This document shows positions 45,988 through 55,284 of a stretch of 64,000 nucleotides of DNA, piece by piece. Under the pieces are notes generated by a model that made no database searches, was not told the origin of the DNA, and worked only from the letters and a program-made list of their open reading frames with translations. This DNA is from Balneolaceae bacterium (GTDB lineage Bacteria; Bacteroidota; Rhodothermia; Balneolales; Balneolaceae). The translations under genes were made by a program, and so were the position numbers. The DNA lies in the NCBI GenBank assembly GCA_017795005.1, contig CP051242.1, positions 1,116,001 through 1,180,000 on the forward strand, given 5' to 3'. Numbering within the stretch: the first letter of the stretch is position 1; each line of letters starts with the position of its first letter.

Positions 45988-46650
45988 ATGCAGGTACGAG
46001 AAATATTAAATACTGACATCGCTCCACTCAAAACCATGGATACCGTGGCTTTGGCTTTAACCAAGTTGGATTTGCTGCATACAACCAAATTTCCGGTTGT
46101 AGATGAAAGTAAACTCATTGGTATGGTTTCTCTGGAAACGTTGATAGAAGTTGAAAACGAGCAGGTTCTGATTAGTCAGGTACCTTTGGATGATAACATA
46201 TCGTTACCTCAGGAACAGCATTTGTTTGAAGCCACCAGAAAAATGCTTTCTCATGAACTTTTTATTCTTCCGGTTGTTGATAGTGAGAATAATTTCCTTG
46301 GAGTAATTAAGAAAAGAGAAGTGCTCGAAGCTCTTGGGAATTTATTTAATCTGGAGTCATTTGGATCTGTTCTTACCATCGAAATGATGCCGTATGATTT
46401 CACTTTATCGGAAATGATTCGAATCATTGAATCAGAGGATGCTAAAATTTTGGGAGTTGCCGTACAACAGCCGGGTGAAAATAATGATTTTTATAGAGTC
46501 TCTGTTAAACTAAGCATTGAAGATTCATCTGCTGTTAGTGCTGCTTTGCAACGTTATGGATATGTAGTAACGTCTCAAATAAGTAGTGCAACGATAGAAA
46601 AAGATTTTTCTGACAGAGCTGACGAACTTATTCGCTATCTTGACATATAA
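45988..46650 (+). CDS. CBS-domain pair protein
   Basis: A 220-residue cytoplasmic protein. Two CBS motifs lie at residues about 1-55 (REILNTDIAPLKTMDTVALALTKL, KFPVVDESKLIGMVSLETLI) and 65-115 (LPQEQHLFEATRKML, FILPVVDSENNFLGVIKKRE). CBS pairs bind adenine nucleotides such as AMP or ATP. The last 100 residues have a beta-alpha-beta pattern like an ACT-type regulatory domain (LTIEMMPYDFTLSEMIRIIESEDAKIL). It starts 2 bases after the hflX stop, so the two are coupled. The signal sensed is unknown. Confidence 0.88.
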   Translation: MQVREILNTDIAPLKTMDTVALALTKLDLLHTTKFPVVDESKLIGMVSLETLIEVENEQVLISQVPLDDNISLPQEQHLFEATRKMLSHELFILPVVDSENNFLGVIKKREVLEALGNLFNLESFGSVLTIEMMPYDFTLSEMIRIIESEDAKILGVAVQQPGENNDFYRVSVKLSIEDSSAVSAALQRYGYVVTSQISSATIEKDFSDRADELIRYLDI

Positions 46651-46682
46651 GGAGTAAACCTAACCCATATTTCGCGATCTAA

Positions 46683-49676
46683 ATGCGCTTAGTTGTCAAA
46701 AGCTGCTTCTTACTTATTTTAATTTTCCTGACTGGGAATACTGTTTTTTCGCAGGATCTCCAGCAAGCATCTACTTCTAATTACGAAAGAGGGATTTATC
46801 TTTACAAAGCCGGCTTTTTTGAAGAGTCAATTGATGAATTAGAACGGTTCAATCAGAATTATCCAAAACACGAACTTGGAATTTCTTCAGATTACTATAT
46901 CGCAAGAGCCAAAACCGGAACGGACTCTCTGAATATTGAATCTTATTATCAGGAATTTATTCTGGAATACCCGGGAAGTGACCTTTCAGTAATTCTTCTC
47001 AAAGATCTTGGTCATCGTTTTACTGATAATCGCGAGTACGATGAGGCAATCCGTTATTACAATCAGGCGGTAGATTCATGGATGGGGAAATCAAAGGCTG
47101 CTGAGACTATATATTGGGTAGCTGAAGCTGCAGCCGAGAAAAAAGATTATGTAGAGTCCCGGTATTACTTTTTAAAACTGGCAGATGATTACCCCCAATC
47201 ACATTGGGCACCAAAAGCACTATATGCCCGGGGTAGATTATATCTTACCGAAAATGAATATGATTCTTCTGCAATAGCCTTTGAATTGCTCAAATTGAGA
47301 TACCCGAATAATCCGGTTACCAGAAGAGTTGGTACAGCTTTAGGAGAGTCCTATTACCAACAAGGCAGATATCCTGAAGCTATTGATGCGTTAAATGCAC
47401 AGATGCCATATCTGGATGAGCAGTCTAAAATTAAAGCTCTATTCCTGATGGCTGAGGCTCATAATTATCTCGGAAACTATGACGAAGCTACCAAAGACTA
47501 TCTCCAGTATATCAATCTAACAAAAGGGACAGAGCTTGAAGCCGCTGCACATTATGGACTAGGTTGGTTATATCACAGACAAGGTGTATATCATTGGGCA
47601 GCACAATCATTTGAGAAAGCCATTACAAGCGATAATGAATTATCACGTAAAGCAACATACTACGAAGCTGTAAACCATAAACTTGCTGGGAACTTCCAGC
47701 GATCTATGCAAACCTTTCAGCAGTTTGGTGACAACTATAAATCAGGTTTATGGGTTGAGGAAGCATACTATGAATGGGCTATTTCTGCTTTTGAAGGAGG
47801 TAGCTATGGTGAATCCATAGAAACCTTATTAACACTTATCAGAAATCAGGAAACACTAAAAGATCCCGGTAAGATTTATACAATGCTGGGGGAAGCTTAC
47901 TTCGCCAATAATGAATTTACCAGAGCAACACAGGCATTTGAAGAGGCGGAAAAAGTTGGAGACATTGATCCCGCTTTAAAAAGACAGGCTCGCTTTCAGA
48001 AAGGATGGATATTATTTCGGAATCAGGCTTATGAACAGGCCCAACCCATTTTTGAATCTGTTTATGCGGAAGCACCAGATACCGAATTAGGAGAAGAGGC
48101 ACTGTTCTGGAGTGCAGACAGCTATTATAAATTAGATCAGTTTTCAAGTGCTGCCCGCCGTTTTGATATGTTTATTAAAAACTATCCGGATAATGAAATG
48201 GTAGGGGCAGCCAAATATTCGTTGGGATGGAGTTATTTTAAAACGGGTCAGTATGATCTGGCAGTTGGACCACTCGAAGATTTTCTGAATAATTACGAAG
48301 CTCCACCAATTGCACTTTTTCCATATGATATTGATACACAATTAAGAATAGGAGACGCTTATTACGCACTTGGACAATATCGTGATGCAATTCGCTTCTA
48401 CAATAAAGCAATTGGAGCTGAGCCGGGCGGAGATTATGCGATGTTTCAGGTTGCAAACAGTTACTACCGTTCTAACCGAACATTTGAAGCAGTAAGTAAT
48501 TTCAGAAGGATGCTTCGCATCTATCCTTATAGCAGGCTTAGAGAACAGGCTCAATATAATGTGGCCTACATTTATCTGAATACTTCCAATTATTCTCAGG
48601 CCATTGAGGAATTTCAAACCGTAATTAATCGCTATCCGGGAACAGATTGGGCTGCCCGTTCACAGTATAATATTGGGGATGCCTATTACAATGCTGGGGA
48701 ATACAACAGAGCTATCGATGCATACCGTAAAGTGTTGGATAACTATCCAAGAAGCAGATATATCATAGAAGCCATTAATGGAATTCAGTATGCACAGCTT
48801 TCTTCAGGAGGACAGGACTCAAGTTCGGTAATACTTGAAGAATTTTTAGGTGATAACCCACAAAGCTCAACTGCGGATCGGTTACGCTACAGACAGGCTG
48901 AAACTGTTTTTCAAACAGGAGATTATGAAGGAGCAATTCGTGAATTTCGACAATACCTGAGAGTTACAAATTCAGATGAATTAGCTCCGGAAGCATATTC
49001 AAATTTGGGGGAATCATATCGGCAGCTTGGTCAGATTGACAGAGCGATTAATTCTTATCAAACTATAGTTGATGATTACCCAAACGATGGGCAGGTACCT
49101 TCCGCTCTTACATCATTGGGACTACTCTATTATGAACAGGGAGAGTACGAAATTTCACACGGTTATTTTGATCAGCTGTTACGAACAGCAAGTCGGTTTG
49201 CTCAGGAAGCTTACATTGGAATGGGGAATGCCAGTCTTGCTGAAGGATCATTAGAAACTGCCCGTGATGAATACGAAAGTGCATTACAGGTTAATCAAGG
49301 CAACGAAGCTGCAAGTGTTGGTTTAGGTAAAGTTGCCAGAGCAGAAGCTGAGTATGAAGAGGCAAAGAATATTTTGACCCCGATCGCTGAGAGAAATACT
49401 ACAGAAATTGGAGCAGAAGCTCAGTTTTATTTGGGCCGTCTCCAACAGGATCAGAATAATTTAGAAGAAGCAATTGCTGAATATGCAAAAGTAAAAGTGC
49501 TCTTCGAAGCTTTCGATAGTTGGGTATCTTTGGCCATGTACAATTCTGCTGAGAGTAATATTATGCTAGGGAACCGGGGAGATGCTTTGGCTATTCTCAA
49601 TGAAATTATCGAAACGTATCCTGGCACCGAAGCTGCAGAAAAAGCACAGACGCTCATCGACCAGACAGATTCGTAA
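46683..49676 (+). CDS. large exported TPR-repeat protein
   Basis: A 997-residue protein with a Sec signal (VVKSCFLLILIFLTGNTVFSQ). The rest is almost wholly tetratricopeptide repeats, more than twenty units of about 34 residues with patterns such as 'AIRYYNQAV', 'EAIDALNAQMPYL', 'AIEEFQTVINRYPG' and 'AIDAYRKVLDNYP'. It probably lies in the periplasm or at the outer membrane and scaffolds other proteins. Similar long TPR proteins in Bacteroidota accompany gliding, biofilm or envelope functions, but no specific role can be read. It closes the plus-strand cluster that starts at 42005. The 33-base gap to the CBS gene suggests co-transcription. Confidence 0.9.
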   Translation: MRLVVKSCFLLILIFLTGNTVFSQDLQQASTSNYERGIYLYKAGFFEESIDELERFNQNYPKHELGISSDYYIARAKTGTDSLNIESYYQEFILEYPGSDLSVILLKDLGHRFTDNREYDEAIRYYNQAVDSWMGKSKAAETIYWVAEAAAEKKDYVESRYYFLKLADDYPQSHWAPKALYARGRLYLTENEYDSSAIAFELLKLRYPNNPVTRRVGTALGESYYQQGRYPEAIDALNAQMPYLDEQSKIKALFLMAEAHNYLGNYDEATKDYLQYINLTKGTELEAAAHYGLGWLYHRQGVYHWAAQSFEKAITSDNELSRKATYYEAVNHKLAGNFQRSMQTFQQFGDNYKSGLWVEEAYYEWAISAFEGGSYGESIETLLTLIRNQETLKDPGKIYTMLGEAYFANNEFTRATQAFEEAEKVGDIDPALKRQARFQKGWILFRNQAYEQAQPIFESVYAEAPDTELGEEALFWSADSYYKLDQFSSAARRFDMFIKNYPDNEMVGAAKYSLGWSYFKTGQYDLAVGPLEDFLNNYEAPPIALFPYDIDTQLRIGDAYYALGQYRDAIRFYNKAIGAEPGGDYAMFQVANSYYRSNRTFEAVSNFRRMLRIYPYSRLREQAQYNVAYIYLNTSNYSQAIEEFQTVINRYPGTDWAARSQYNIGDAYYNAGEYNRAIDAYRKVLDNYPRSRYIIEAINGIQYAQLSSGGQDSSSVILEEFLGDNPQSSTADRLRYRQAETVFQTGDYEGAIREFRQYLRVTNSDELAPEAYSNLGESYRQLGQIDRAINSYQTIVDDYPNDGQVPSALTSLGLLYYEQGEYEISHGYFDQLLRTASRFAQEAYIGMGNASLAEGSLETARDEYESALQVNQGNEAASVGLGKVARAEAEYEEAKNILTPIAERNTTEIGAEAQFYLGRLQQDQNNLEEAIAEYAKVKVLFEAFDSWVSLAMYNSAESNIMLGNRGDALAILNEIIETYPGTEAAEKAQTLIDQTDS

Positions 49677-50137
49677 TTGTGTTTATTGATAGGACTGTCC
49701 CTCCTTGGGGAGGGACAGATTTTCACGCTTGCGTGCAAATCAGGGAGAGGACAGTGCTGGCATGAAATTCGGAGCCACACCAGTCCTCCCTCTGAGTCCA
49801 AACAAGTTCGGACTCTGTCTCCCTCCAGCGGGAGACAAATTTAAGCCACAAGCAAATTGTTACTGTTGAATGCTAGATTAGTTTTTCGGAGAAAGATTTT
49901 CGAATCTGCCTCCAAAACTAACTCCAAAAGAAATGCGGTAGGAATGATTTTGGAGGAAGGCAGTATCCAGTTATAGAAAGTATATCAAAGGGTAGGCTTT
50001 TGAACATCTTCATTTCTTTTGGTGGTTTTTGGTACTTTTGTCCACACAAAAGTACATAAGATAAATACGAAACTTTCTTAGCTTGAATTCGCTAAATTCA
50101 CCCGCTCTATAAACGAATTAAATACCAACATTCATCA
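49677..50137. other. intergenic repeat mosaic between the TPR gene and aroA
   Basis: No gene is visible in these 461 bases. A CTGTCCCT/AGGGACAG hairpin lies near 49695-49718 and may end the TPR transcript. A CACGCTTGCGTG palindrome lies near 49723 and a GTCTCCCTCCAGCGGGAGAC hairpin near 49816-49835. A perfect 10-base hairpin GTACTTTTGT/ACAAAAGTAC lies at 50032-50055. These are the same modules as at 7530-7600 and 5245-5270. Confidence 0.55.
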
Positions 50138-51424
50138 ATGATCAAAAGCGTTACACCAGCGAATTCTTTACGAGGTACAATCACACCGCCGCCGGATAAA
50201 TCTATTTCTCAAAGGGCAGCTATTTTTTCTTTGTTGCACGATGGTGTTTCAGTGATAAGAAATTATTCCCCGGCGCAGGATCCACAAAGTGCACTGGCTT
50301 GCGTTGAGCAATTAGGTGCAGATGTAACTCAGTTAGACGATGTAGTTTCGATTGAAGGTCCGGGCAGATATGGAATCAGACCTCTTTCTGATGAATTGGA
50401 TTGTGGTAATTCCGGAACAGCGATGCGTTTACTGGCGGGAGTGTTAGTGGGAGCAGGAACAGGAGTTAAACTAATTGGTGATCCATCTCTTTCATCCAGA
50501 ACGATGAAGCGAATTATTGATCCTTTGGAAGAAATGGGTGCTCATATTCTGGCAAGAAACGGAGCTTATGCACCACTTTTTGTGACACGTGAAGATCCTT
50601 TAGTGCCGATGGAGTATGAACTTCCGATAGCAAGTGCACAACTAAAATCCTGTATACTGCTTGCAGGACTGTTCGGGGAAAAACCAACCAAAGTGATTGA
50701 AACGCTACAAAGTCGTGATCATACTGAACGACTACTTAATCTTGATATAGAAGAGAAGAACGGGAAAAAAATTATCTCTGCTTCATTGAAAGATGAAATT
50801 CCTAATCAAAGTTATACCATCCCAGCTGATTTCTCTGCTGCAGCGTTTTGGTTAGTGGCGGGTTCCATTGTGGAAGATTCTGAAATAAAAATGGAATCAG
50901 TTGGATTAAATCCTACCAGAAATGCACTTTTAGAAATTCTGAAGAAAATGGGGGCGGACATCACCATCGAAAATGAACGGATGGAAGGAGCTGAGCCTGT
51001 TGGAGATATCATTGTAAAATCTGCTGAACTGAGGTCTATCCATATTGAAGAAGAACTCATTCCAAATTGTATTGATGAACTGCCCATTATAGCTGTTGCA
51101 ATGACCTTTGCCTACGGTACATCTACCATCTCAGGAGCAGGAGAACTTCGCCATAAAGAAACAGATCGAATTATGGCCATTGCTAAAATGCTTAAGGCCG
51201 TGGGAGCCAACTACGAAGAAATGGAAGATGGGTTAGTTATTCGTGGCAACCCCGATTTTAAATTCAAATCCGCTCGATTCCGAAGTTTCCATGACCATAG
51301 AATTGCTATGGCTTCAGCTGTTCTTTCTCTCAAAGGAAGCGATGACTCTCAAATCGAAGATGCCGAATGTGCGGCAGTTTCCTACAAAGGTTTCTGGGAT
51401 GATTTGGAAGTATTATTGCAATAA
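50138..51424 (+). CDS. aroA: 5-enolpyruvylshikimate-3-phosphate synthase
   Basis: EPSP synthase joins PEP and shikimate-3-phosphate in the shikimate pathway. The 428 residues match the family. The substrate-binding elements are visible: PPDKSISQRAAI at residues 17-28, the LDCGNSGTAMRLLAG loop near 89-103, DPSLSSRTMKRI near 116-127, a catalytic Asp in IDELPIIAVAM, and ELRHKETDRI near 336-345. It has the conserved 'HDHRIAMA' near the C-terminus. No other aromatic amino-acid gene is adjacent. It lies 14 bases before a DUF2750 gene, possibly the same transcript. Confidence 0.96.
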   Translation: MIKSVTPANSLRGTITPPPDKSISQRAAIFSLLHDGVSVIRNYSPAQDPQSALACVEQLGADVTQLDDVVSIEGPGRYGIRPLSDELDCGNSGTAMRLLAGVLVGAGTGVKLIGDPSLSSRTMKRIIDPLEEMGAHILARNGAYAPLFVTREDPLVPMEYELPIASAQLKSCILLAGLFGEKPTKVIETLQSRDHTERLLNLDIEEKNGKKIISASLKDEIPNQSYTIPADFSAAAFWLVAGSIVEDSEIKMESVGLNPTRNALLEILKKMGADITIENERMEGAEPVGDIIVKSAELRSIHIEEELIPNCIDELPIIAVAMTFAYGTSTISGAGELRHKETDRIMAIAKMLKAVGANYEEMEDGLVIRGNPDFKFKSARFRSFHDHRIAMASAVLSLKGSDDSQIEDAECAAVSYKGFWDDLEVLLQ

Positions 51425-51438
51425 CTAAATTCAACGCT

Positions 51439-51795
51439 ATGTCAAGTATGGCTCAAGTTGCTATGTTTTGTAAGGACGTGGCTAAAAATAATGAAATTTG
51501 GGTCATTCAATTTGATGGGGGTACATTCGTTAATTGGGTTGAAGAAGATGGTTCTGAGATTTTCCCAATTTGGTCTTCAAAAAAAAGAGTAGAAAAGATT
51601 ATAAGTTTGGTCGAAGAATTTTCAAGTGGACAAGCTGAGAAAATTATTTGGGAGAATTTTAAAATTGAATGGATACCAAAATTCATTGATAAAAAGGTCT
51701 CTTTAGGTCCAAATTGGATAGGTGAAAATTTAAAAGGGATAAGCTTTAATCCAATTTCACTTGTACAGCGGGTAGATAGGTTAATAAATTCCTAA
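51439..51795 (+). CDS. DUF2750-like protein
   Basis: A small cytoplasmic protein of 118 residues. The start MSSMAQVAMFCKDVAKNNEIW, followed by a beta strand 'WVIQFDGGTFVNW' and 'IFPIWSSKKRVEKI', fits the DUF2750 pattern I know, a family without a proven function. A second ATG three codons in (51448) is an alternative start. It follows aroA by 14 bases. Confidence 0.65.
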   Translation: MSSMAQVAMFCKDVAKNNEIWVIQFDGGTFVNWVEEDGSEIFPIWSSKKRVEKIISLVEEFSSGQAEKIIWENFKIEWIPKFIDKKVSLGPNWIGENLKGISFNPISLVQRVDRLINS

Positions 51796-52059
51796 ACCTT
51801 TGAACTGTCATGCTGAACTTGATTCAGCATCTGTAGAGAGTTCAGCTTTGTTATATATCTTTTCAAATCAACGCTTCAATCTTCACAGATCCCGGATCAA
51901 GTCCGGGATGACAACTAAAAAACCCATTTAAAATCCATATTCTTCATCTTCAATTCCGCGTCAGAGTCGCGGGTGTCAATACGTCAGTTTCTAAAAACTC
52001 ATCAAATCTTGGCATTGTGCTTGCTTTAACCTTTATGAATTAAACAAAAGGTGAGCGCT
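51796..52059. other. intergenic region with two repeat hairpins before hsp20
   Basis: Two elements of the GTCATCC family lie here: ATGCTGAA/TTCAGCAT near 51811-51831, and ATCCCGGA/TCCGGGAT near 51890-51910. The rest should contain the hsp20 promoter, which I could not place. No CIRCE element is seen. Confidence 0.5.
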
Positions 52060-52494
52060 ATGGGAGACTTCACAGAATTTGGAATCGAAATCGAAAAGCA
52101 TCTTTCTAAAATTGGAAAGGATGTCCAGCAGTTTATGGAGAAAGTGGTGCCTCTGACTAACGAGGACAAAGATTTTGCTCCCGATTGCGATATCGTGGAA
52201 AGCGAAAGCGAATATAAAATTCTGCTGGACCTTCCCGGACTTGCCAAGAAAGAAATCGGAATTGCTCTGAAGAACAACGTGCTAACTGTGAAAGGGGAAC
52301 GTGTTATTTCTGCGGGAGAAGGAGAAGAGTTTAAACGTCAGGAGAGAAAACGTGGTGCATTTGCCCGATCTTTCGCACTTCCTGAAAATGTAAATTCCGC
52401 CGAGATCAGTGCAAACTTCAGGAATGGAGTGTTGACCGTGTCTATGCCGAAATCGGACAAACTCAAAGACACGACTTCAATCCCTGTAAACTAA
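52060..52494 (+). CDS. small heat-shock protein of the Hsp20/alpha-crystallin family
   Basis: An ATP-independent holdase chaperone of 144 residues. The alpha-crystallin domain runs from about residue 42 (CDIVESESEYKILLDLPGLAKKEIGIALKNNVLTVKGER) to 138 (FRNGVLTVSMPKSD), with the typical A-x-x-x-n-G-v-L motif seen as 'ANFRNGVLTV'. The N-terminal part is short and Glu-rich. The ATG at 52060 has AAAAGGTG about 6 bases upstream; GTG at 52051 would add three residues. It is just ahead of dnaK, and both are probably heat-induced. Confidence 0.93.
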   Translation: MGDFTEFGIEIEKHLSKIGKDVQQFMEKVVPLTNEDKDFAPDCDIVESESEYKILLDLPGLAKKEIGIALKNNVLTVKGERVISAGEGEEFKRQERKRGAFARSFALPENVNSAEISANFRNGVLTVSMPKSDKLKDTTSIPVN

Positions 52495-52636
52495 AATAAT
52501 CAGAATGATTCAACGCAGAGCGTTGGATCAAGAATTGACATAATGGCTATTTAATCTTGTTCCGTACGCTCGGCGTCGGAACAAAAAGAATATCAAACAA
52601 GAAAACAGTAAACAGACTTAAAACAGATTTAGACCA

Positions 52637-54565
52637 ATGGGAAAAATCATAGGAATTGACTTAGGAACTACAAACTCATGCGTTGCCGTAATGGAAGGTA
52701 ACGAACCTGTAGTAATTCAGAATGCAGAAGGTGGACGTACCACGCCTTCCGTGGTTGCTTTTAGTAAAGACGGAGAGCGTTTGGTTGGTGCACCAGCAAA
52801 ACGTCAGGCTATCACTAATCCTGATAAAACTATCGCTTCAGTAAAGCGTTTTATGGGACGTATGTTTAACGAAGTTGGAGAAGAAACCAAGCAGGTAGCG
52901 TATAAAGTGGTTAAAGGCGATGACGGAACCGCTCGTGTTGAGATTGAAGACCGTAAGTATGCTCCACAGGAAATTTCTGCTATGGTGCTACAGAAAATGA
53001 AGCAAACGGCAGAAGAATATTTAGGTGAAAAAGTAACCGAAGCAGTAGTTACAGTGCCTGCTTACTTCAATGATGCTCAGCGTAAAGCAACTCAGGAAGC
53101 CGGTAAAATTGCCGGATTGGAAGTAAAGAGAATTATCAACGAGCCAACCGCAGCAGCACTTGCTTACGGACTGGATAAAAAAGATGTTGATCAAACTATT
53201 GCGGTATACGACCTTGGCGGTGGAACATTTGATGTTTCTATTTTGGAATTAGGTGATGGTGTATTTGAAGTGAAATCAACTAATGGTGATACTCACCTTG
53301 GTGGTGACGATTTTGACCAATTACTGATCAACTTCCTTGCAGATGAATTTAAAAGTGCCGAAGGTGTTGATTTAAGAAATGATGCTATGGCTATGCAGCG
53401 TTTGAAAGATGCTGCAGAGAAAGCAAAAATTGAGCTTTCAAGTTCACAGAAAACCAATGTGAATCTTCCGTTCATTACTGCTACCCAGGAAGGTCCAAAG
53501 CACTTGAATGTGGATATTAGTCGTTCAAAATTCGAGCAACTTTCTGATGCATTGGTGAAGAGATCAATCACGCCATGCGAGAAAGCATTGAAAGATGCAG
53601 GATTAAGCAAAAGTGATATTGACCAGGTAATTCTGGTAGGTGGATCTACTCGTATTCCAAGAATTCAGGAAGCAGTAAAAGAATTCTTCGGTAAAGAGCC
53701 AAGTAAAGGTGTTAATCCTGACGAAGTGGTAGCTGTAGGTGCTGCCATTCAGGGTGGTGTTCTTTCCGGTGATGTGGAAGACGTAGTACTTCTGGATGTA
53801 ACTCCACTTACTTTGGGTATTGAAACACTAGGTGGTGTAATGACTCCACTTATTGAATCTAACAGTACTATCCCAACAAGTAAATCGCAGGTATTCTCTA
53901 CTGCTGCTGACAATCAAAGCAGTGTGGAAATCCACGTACTTCAGGGAGAAAGAGCTCAGGCTGCCTCAAACAGAACGCTTGGACGATTCCATTTAGATGG
54001 AATTCCACCTGCACCACGTGGTATGCCGCAAATCGAAGTGACTTTTGATCTGGATGCTAACGGAGTTTTAAATATTGTAGCAAAAGATAAAGGAACAGGA
54101 AAAGAGCAAAGTATTCGTATTGAATCTTCATCCGGATTAAGTGATGAGGAAATCGAAAAGATGAAGCAGGCTGCGAAAGAGCACGAAGAAGAAGATAAAA
54201 AGCTTCGTGAGAAAGTAGAGAAAATGAATCAGGCTGACGGACTGATTTTCTCAACCAAAAAGCAGCTGGATGAATATGGCGACAAAATTTCTGAAGCCAA
54301 TAAAACAGCAATAAAAGAAGCTGTCGCTAAACTGGAAGAAGCACACAAAGCAGAAAATCTCGATGAGATTGATGCTGCCATGGAAACTGTAAACACAGCA
54401 TGGTCAGCTGCTTCTCAGGAAATCTATGCCGCTTCACAAGCAGAAGCTGCTGCCGGAAGCGATGCTGAAGGTAACGCAGAACCTTCTTCAGACGGTGCAT
54501 CAGAAAGCGAAGAAGCTGTTGATGCAGACTTCGAAGTAGTAGACGACGAAGACGACAAGAAGTAG
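52637..54565 (+). CDS. dnaK: chaperone DnaK (Hsp70)
   Basis: DnaK folds and protects proteins using ATP. The 642 residues start with the canonical [20 protein letters not shown] phosphate loop. They contain the ATPase signatures [15 protein letters not shown] and [13 protein letters not shown], then the substrate-binding domain with [13 protein letters not shown], and a helical lid. The end is Asp/Glu-rich ([10 protein letters not shown]), as in most bacteria. The upstream 142-base spacer has two short hairpins. grpE and dnaJ are not adjacent, so the operon is split. A strong terminator follows. Confidence 0.98.
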   Translation: MGKIIGIDLGTTNSCVAVMEGNEPVVIQNAEGGRTTPSVVAFSKDGERLVGAPAKRQAITNPDKTIASVKRFMGRMFNEVGEETKQVAYKVVKGDDGTARVEIEDRKYAPQEISAMVLQKMKQTAEEYLGEKVTEAVVTVPAYFNDAQRKATQEAGKIAGLEVKRIINEPTAAALAYGLDKKDVDQTIAVYDLGGGTFDVSILELGDGVFEVKSTNGDTHLGGDDFDQLLINFLADEFKSAEGVDLRNDAMAMQRLKDAAEKAKIELSSSQKTNVNLPFITATQEGPKHLNVDISRSKFEQLSDALVKRSITPCEKALKDAGLSKSDIDQVILVGGSTRIPRIQEAVKEFFGKEPSKGVNPDEVVAVGAAIQGGVLSGDVEDVVLLDVTPLTLGIETLGGVMTPLIESNSTIPTSKSQVFSTAADNQSSVEIHVLQGERAQAASNRTLGRFHLDGIPPAPRGMPQIEVTFDLDANGVLNIVAKDKGTGKEQSIRIESSSGLSDEEIEKMKQAAKEHEEEDKKLREKVEKMNQADGLIFSTKKQLDEYGDKISEANKTAIKEAVAKLEEAHKAENLDEIDAAMETVNTAWSAASQEIYAASQAEAAAGSDAEGNAEPSSDGASESEEAVDADFEVVDDEDDKK

Positions 54566-54587
54566 ATAAATTTACTTTTGAGAATTT

Positions 54588-54624
54588 AAGCCCTGCACAT
54601 GGTTCATGTGCAGGGCTTTTTTGT
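54588..54624 (+). terminator. intrinsic terminator of dnaK
   Basis: A perfect 14-base stem AAGCCCTGCACATG/CATGTGCAGGGCTT with a 3-base loop is followed by a six-base T run. The core CCCTGCACAT also occurs in the gap terminator. Confidence 0.93.
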
Positions 54625-55037
54625 TTCTAACATATACGTCATCCTGAACTTGTTTCAGGATCTTAGTGATGCATATATTTTTAAAATTGGATAGGATTCA
54701 GATCAAAGTCTTTGCATAAGATTCAGAAACAAGTTTGACTGTTGGCAGACAGGTTCGGAATGACCCAATCAATTGATTTAATTCCCTTATTCCACTCTCA
54801 AAAATTAACATTTATTCTTTAAAAAAGCGCTTTTCTACGACGAAAAGGTTACTTTTTAATTTCTGAAAAAGAACCAGTTCTTATTAAATATTAATCCGGT
54901 CGTTCAATTATCAAGAATGATTTAAGTGATTCTGTTTCTTTTTCCTGCATATAGAAATGCCAACTCAATCTATTGAATTTCAAATCATGCGGATATAAGT
55001 TTATGCTATACAATGAATTAAATAATTGAGGCAGACA
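54625..55037. other. intergenic region with a GTCATCC repeat pair
   Basis: No gene is visible. A GTCATCCTGAACTTGTTTCA module (from 54639) and a partly complementary AGATTCAGAAACAAGTTTGA/GGAATGACCC module (54718-54765) form a long, broken inverted repeat. To the right, AT-rich sequence leads to the small gene at 55038. Confidence 0.55.
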
Positions 55038-55214
55038 ATGACGGCAGAATCTGAGCTTATAATGCAGAAGGTGATAAAAAACCGGGAGAAGATTTTAATT
55101 CTTGAACAACTACTGGAAGAATTAGTCAATAACGGAAGTGTTAATCAGGAAGATTTCAGAAGAATTAAAAAGAGAGTAAAGAATCAAATTAAAAGAGACT
55201 TTGAATTAGTTTAA
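55038..55214 (+). CDS. small helical protein of unknown function
   Basis: A 58-residue, highly charged protein (MTAESELIMQKVIKNREKIL, then an EQLLEELVNNGSVNQEDFRR helix and a basic end KKRVKNQIKRD). It is probably two helices or a coiled coil. The ATG at 55038 follows GAGG by 6 bases; the TTG at 55026 is an alternative. It has no family I recognise, and sits alone upstream of tsaD. Confidence 0.55.
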   Translation: MTAESELIMQKVIKNREKILILEQLLEELVNNGSVNQEDFRRIKKRVKNQIKRDFELV

Positions 55215-55284
55215 AACAAGATTTATCTCATTTATATACCAAGATTAAAAGTTCAAATAAGTCAATCTTTCCTTATTTTTGAGG

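Noticed and set aside
48144-48617. Minus-strand ORFs inside the TPR gene
   Set aside because: They are antisense shadows of the repeat-rich TPR coding sequence.
52535-52563. TTGACA before dnaK as a sigma-70 promoter
   Set aside because: No -10-like TATAAT lies at the right distance, so I do not list it.
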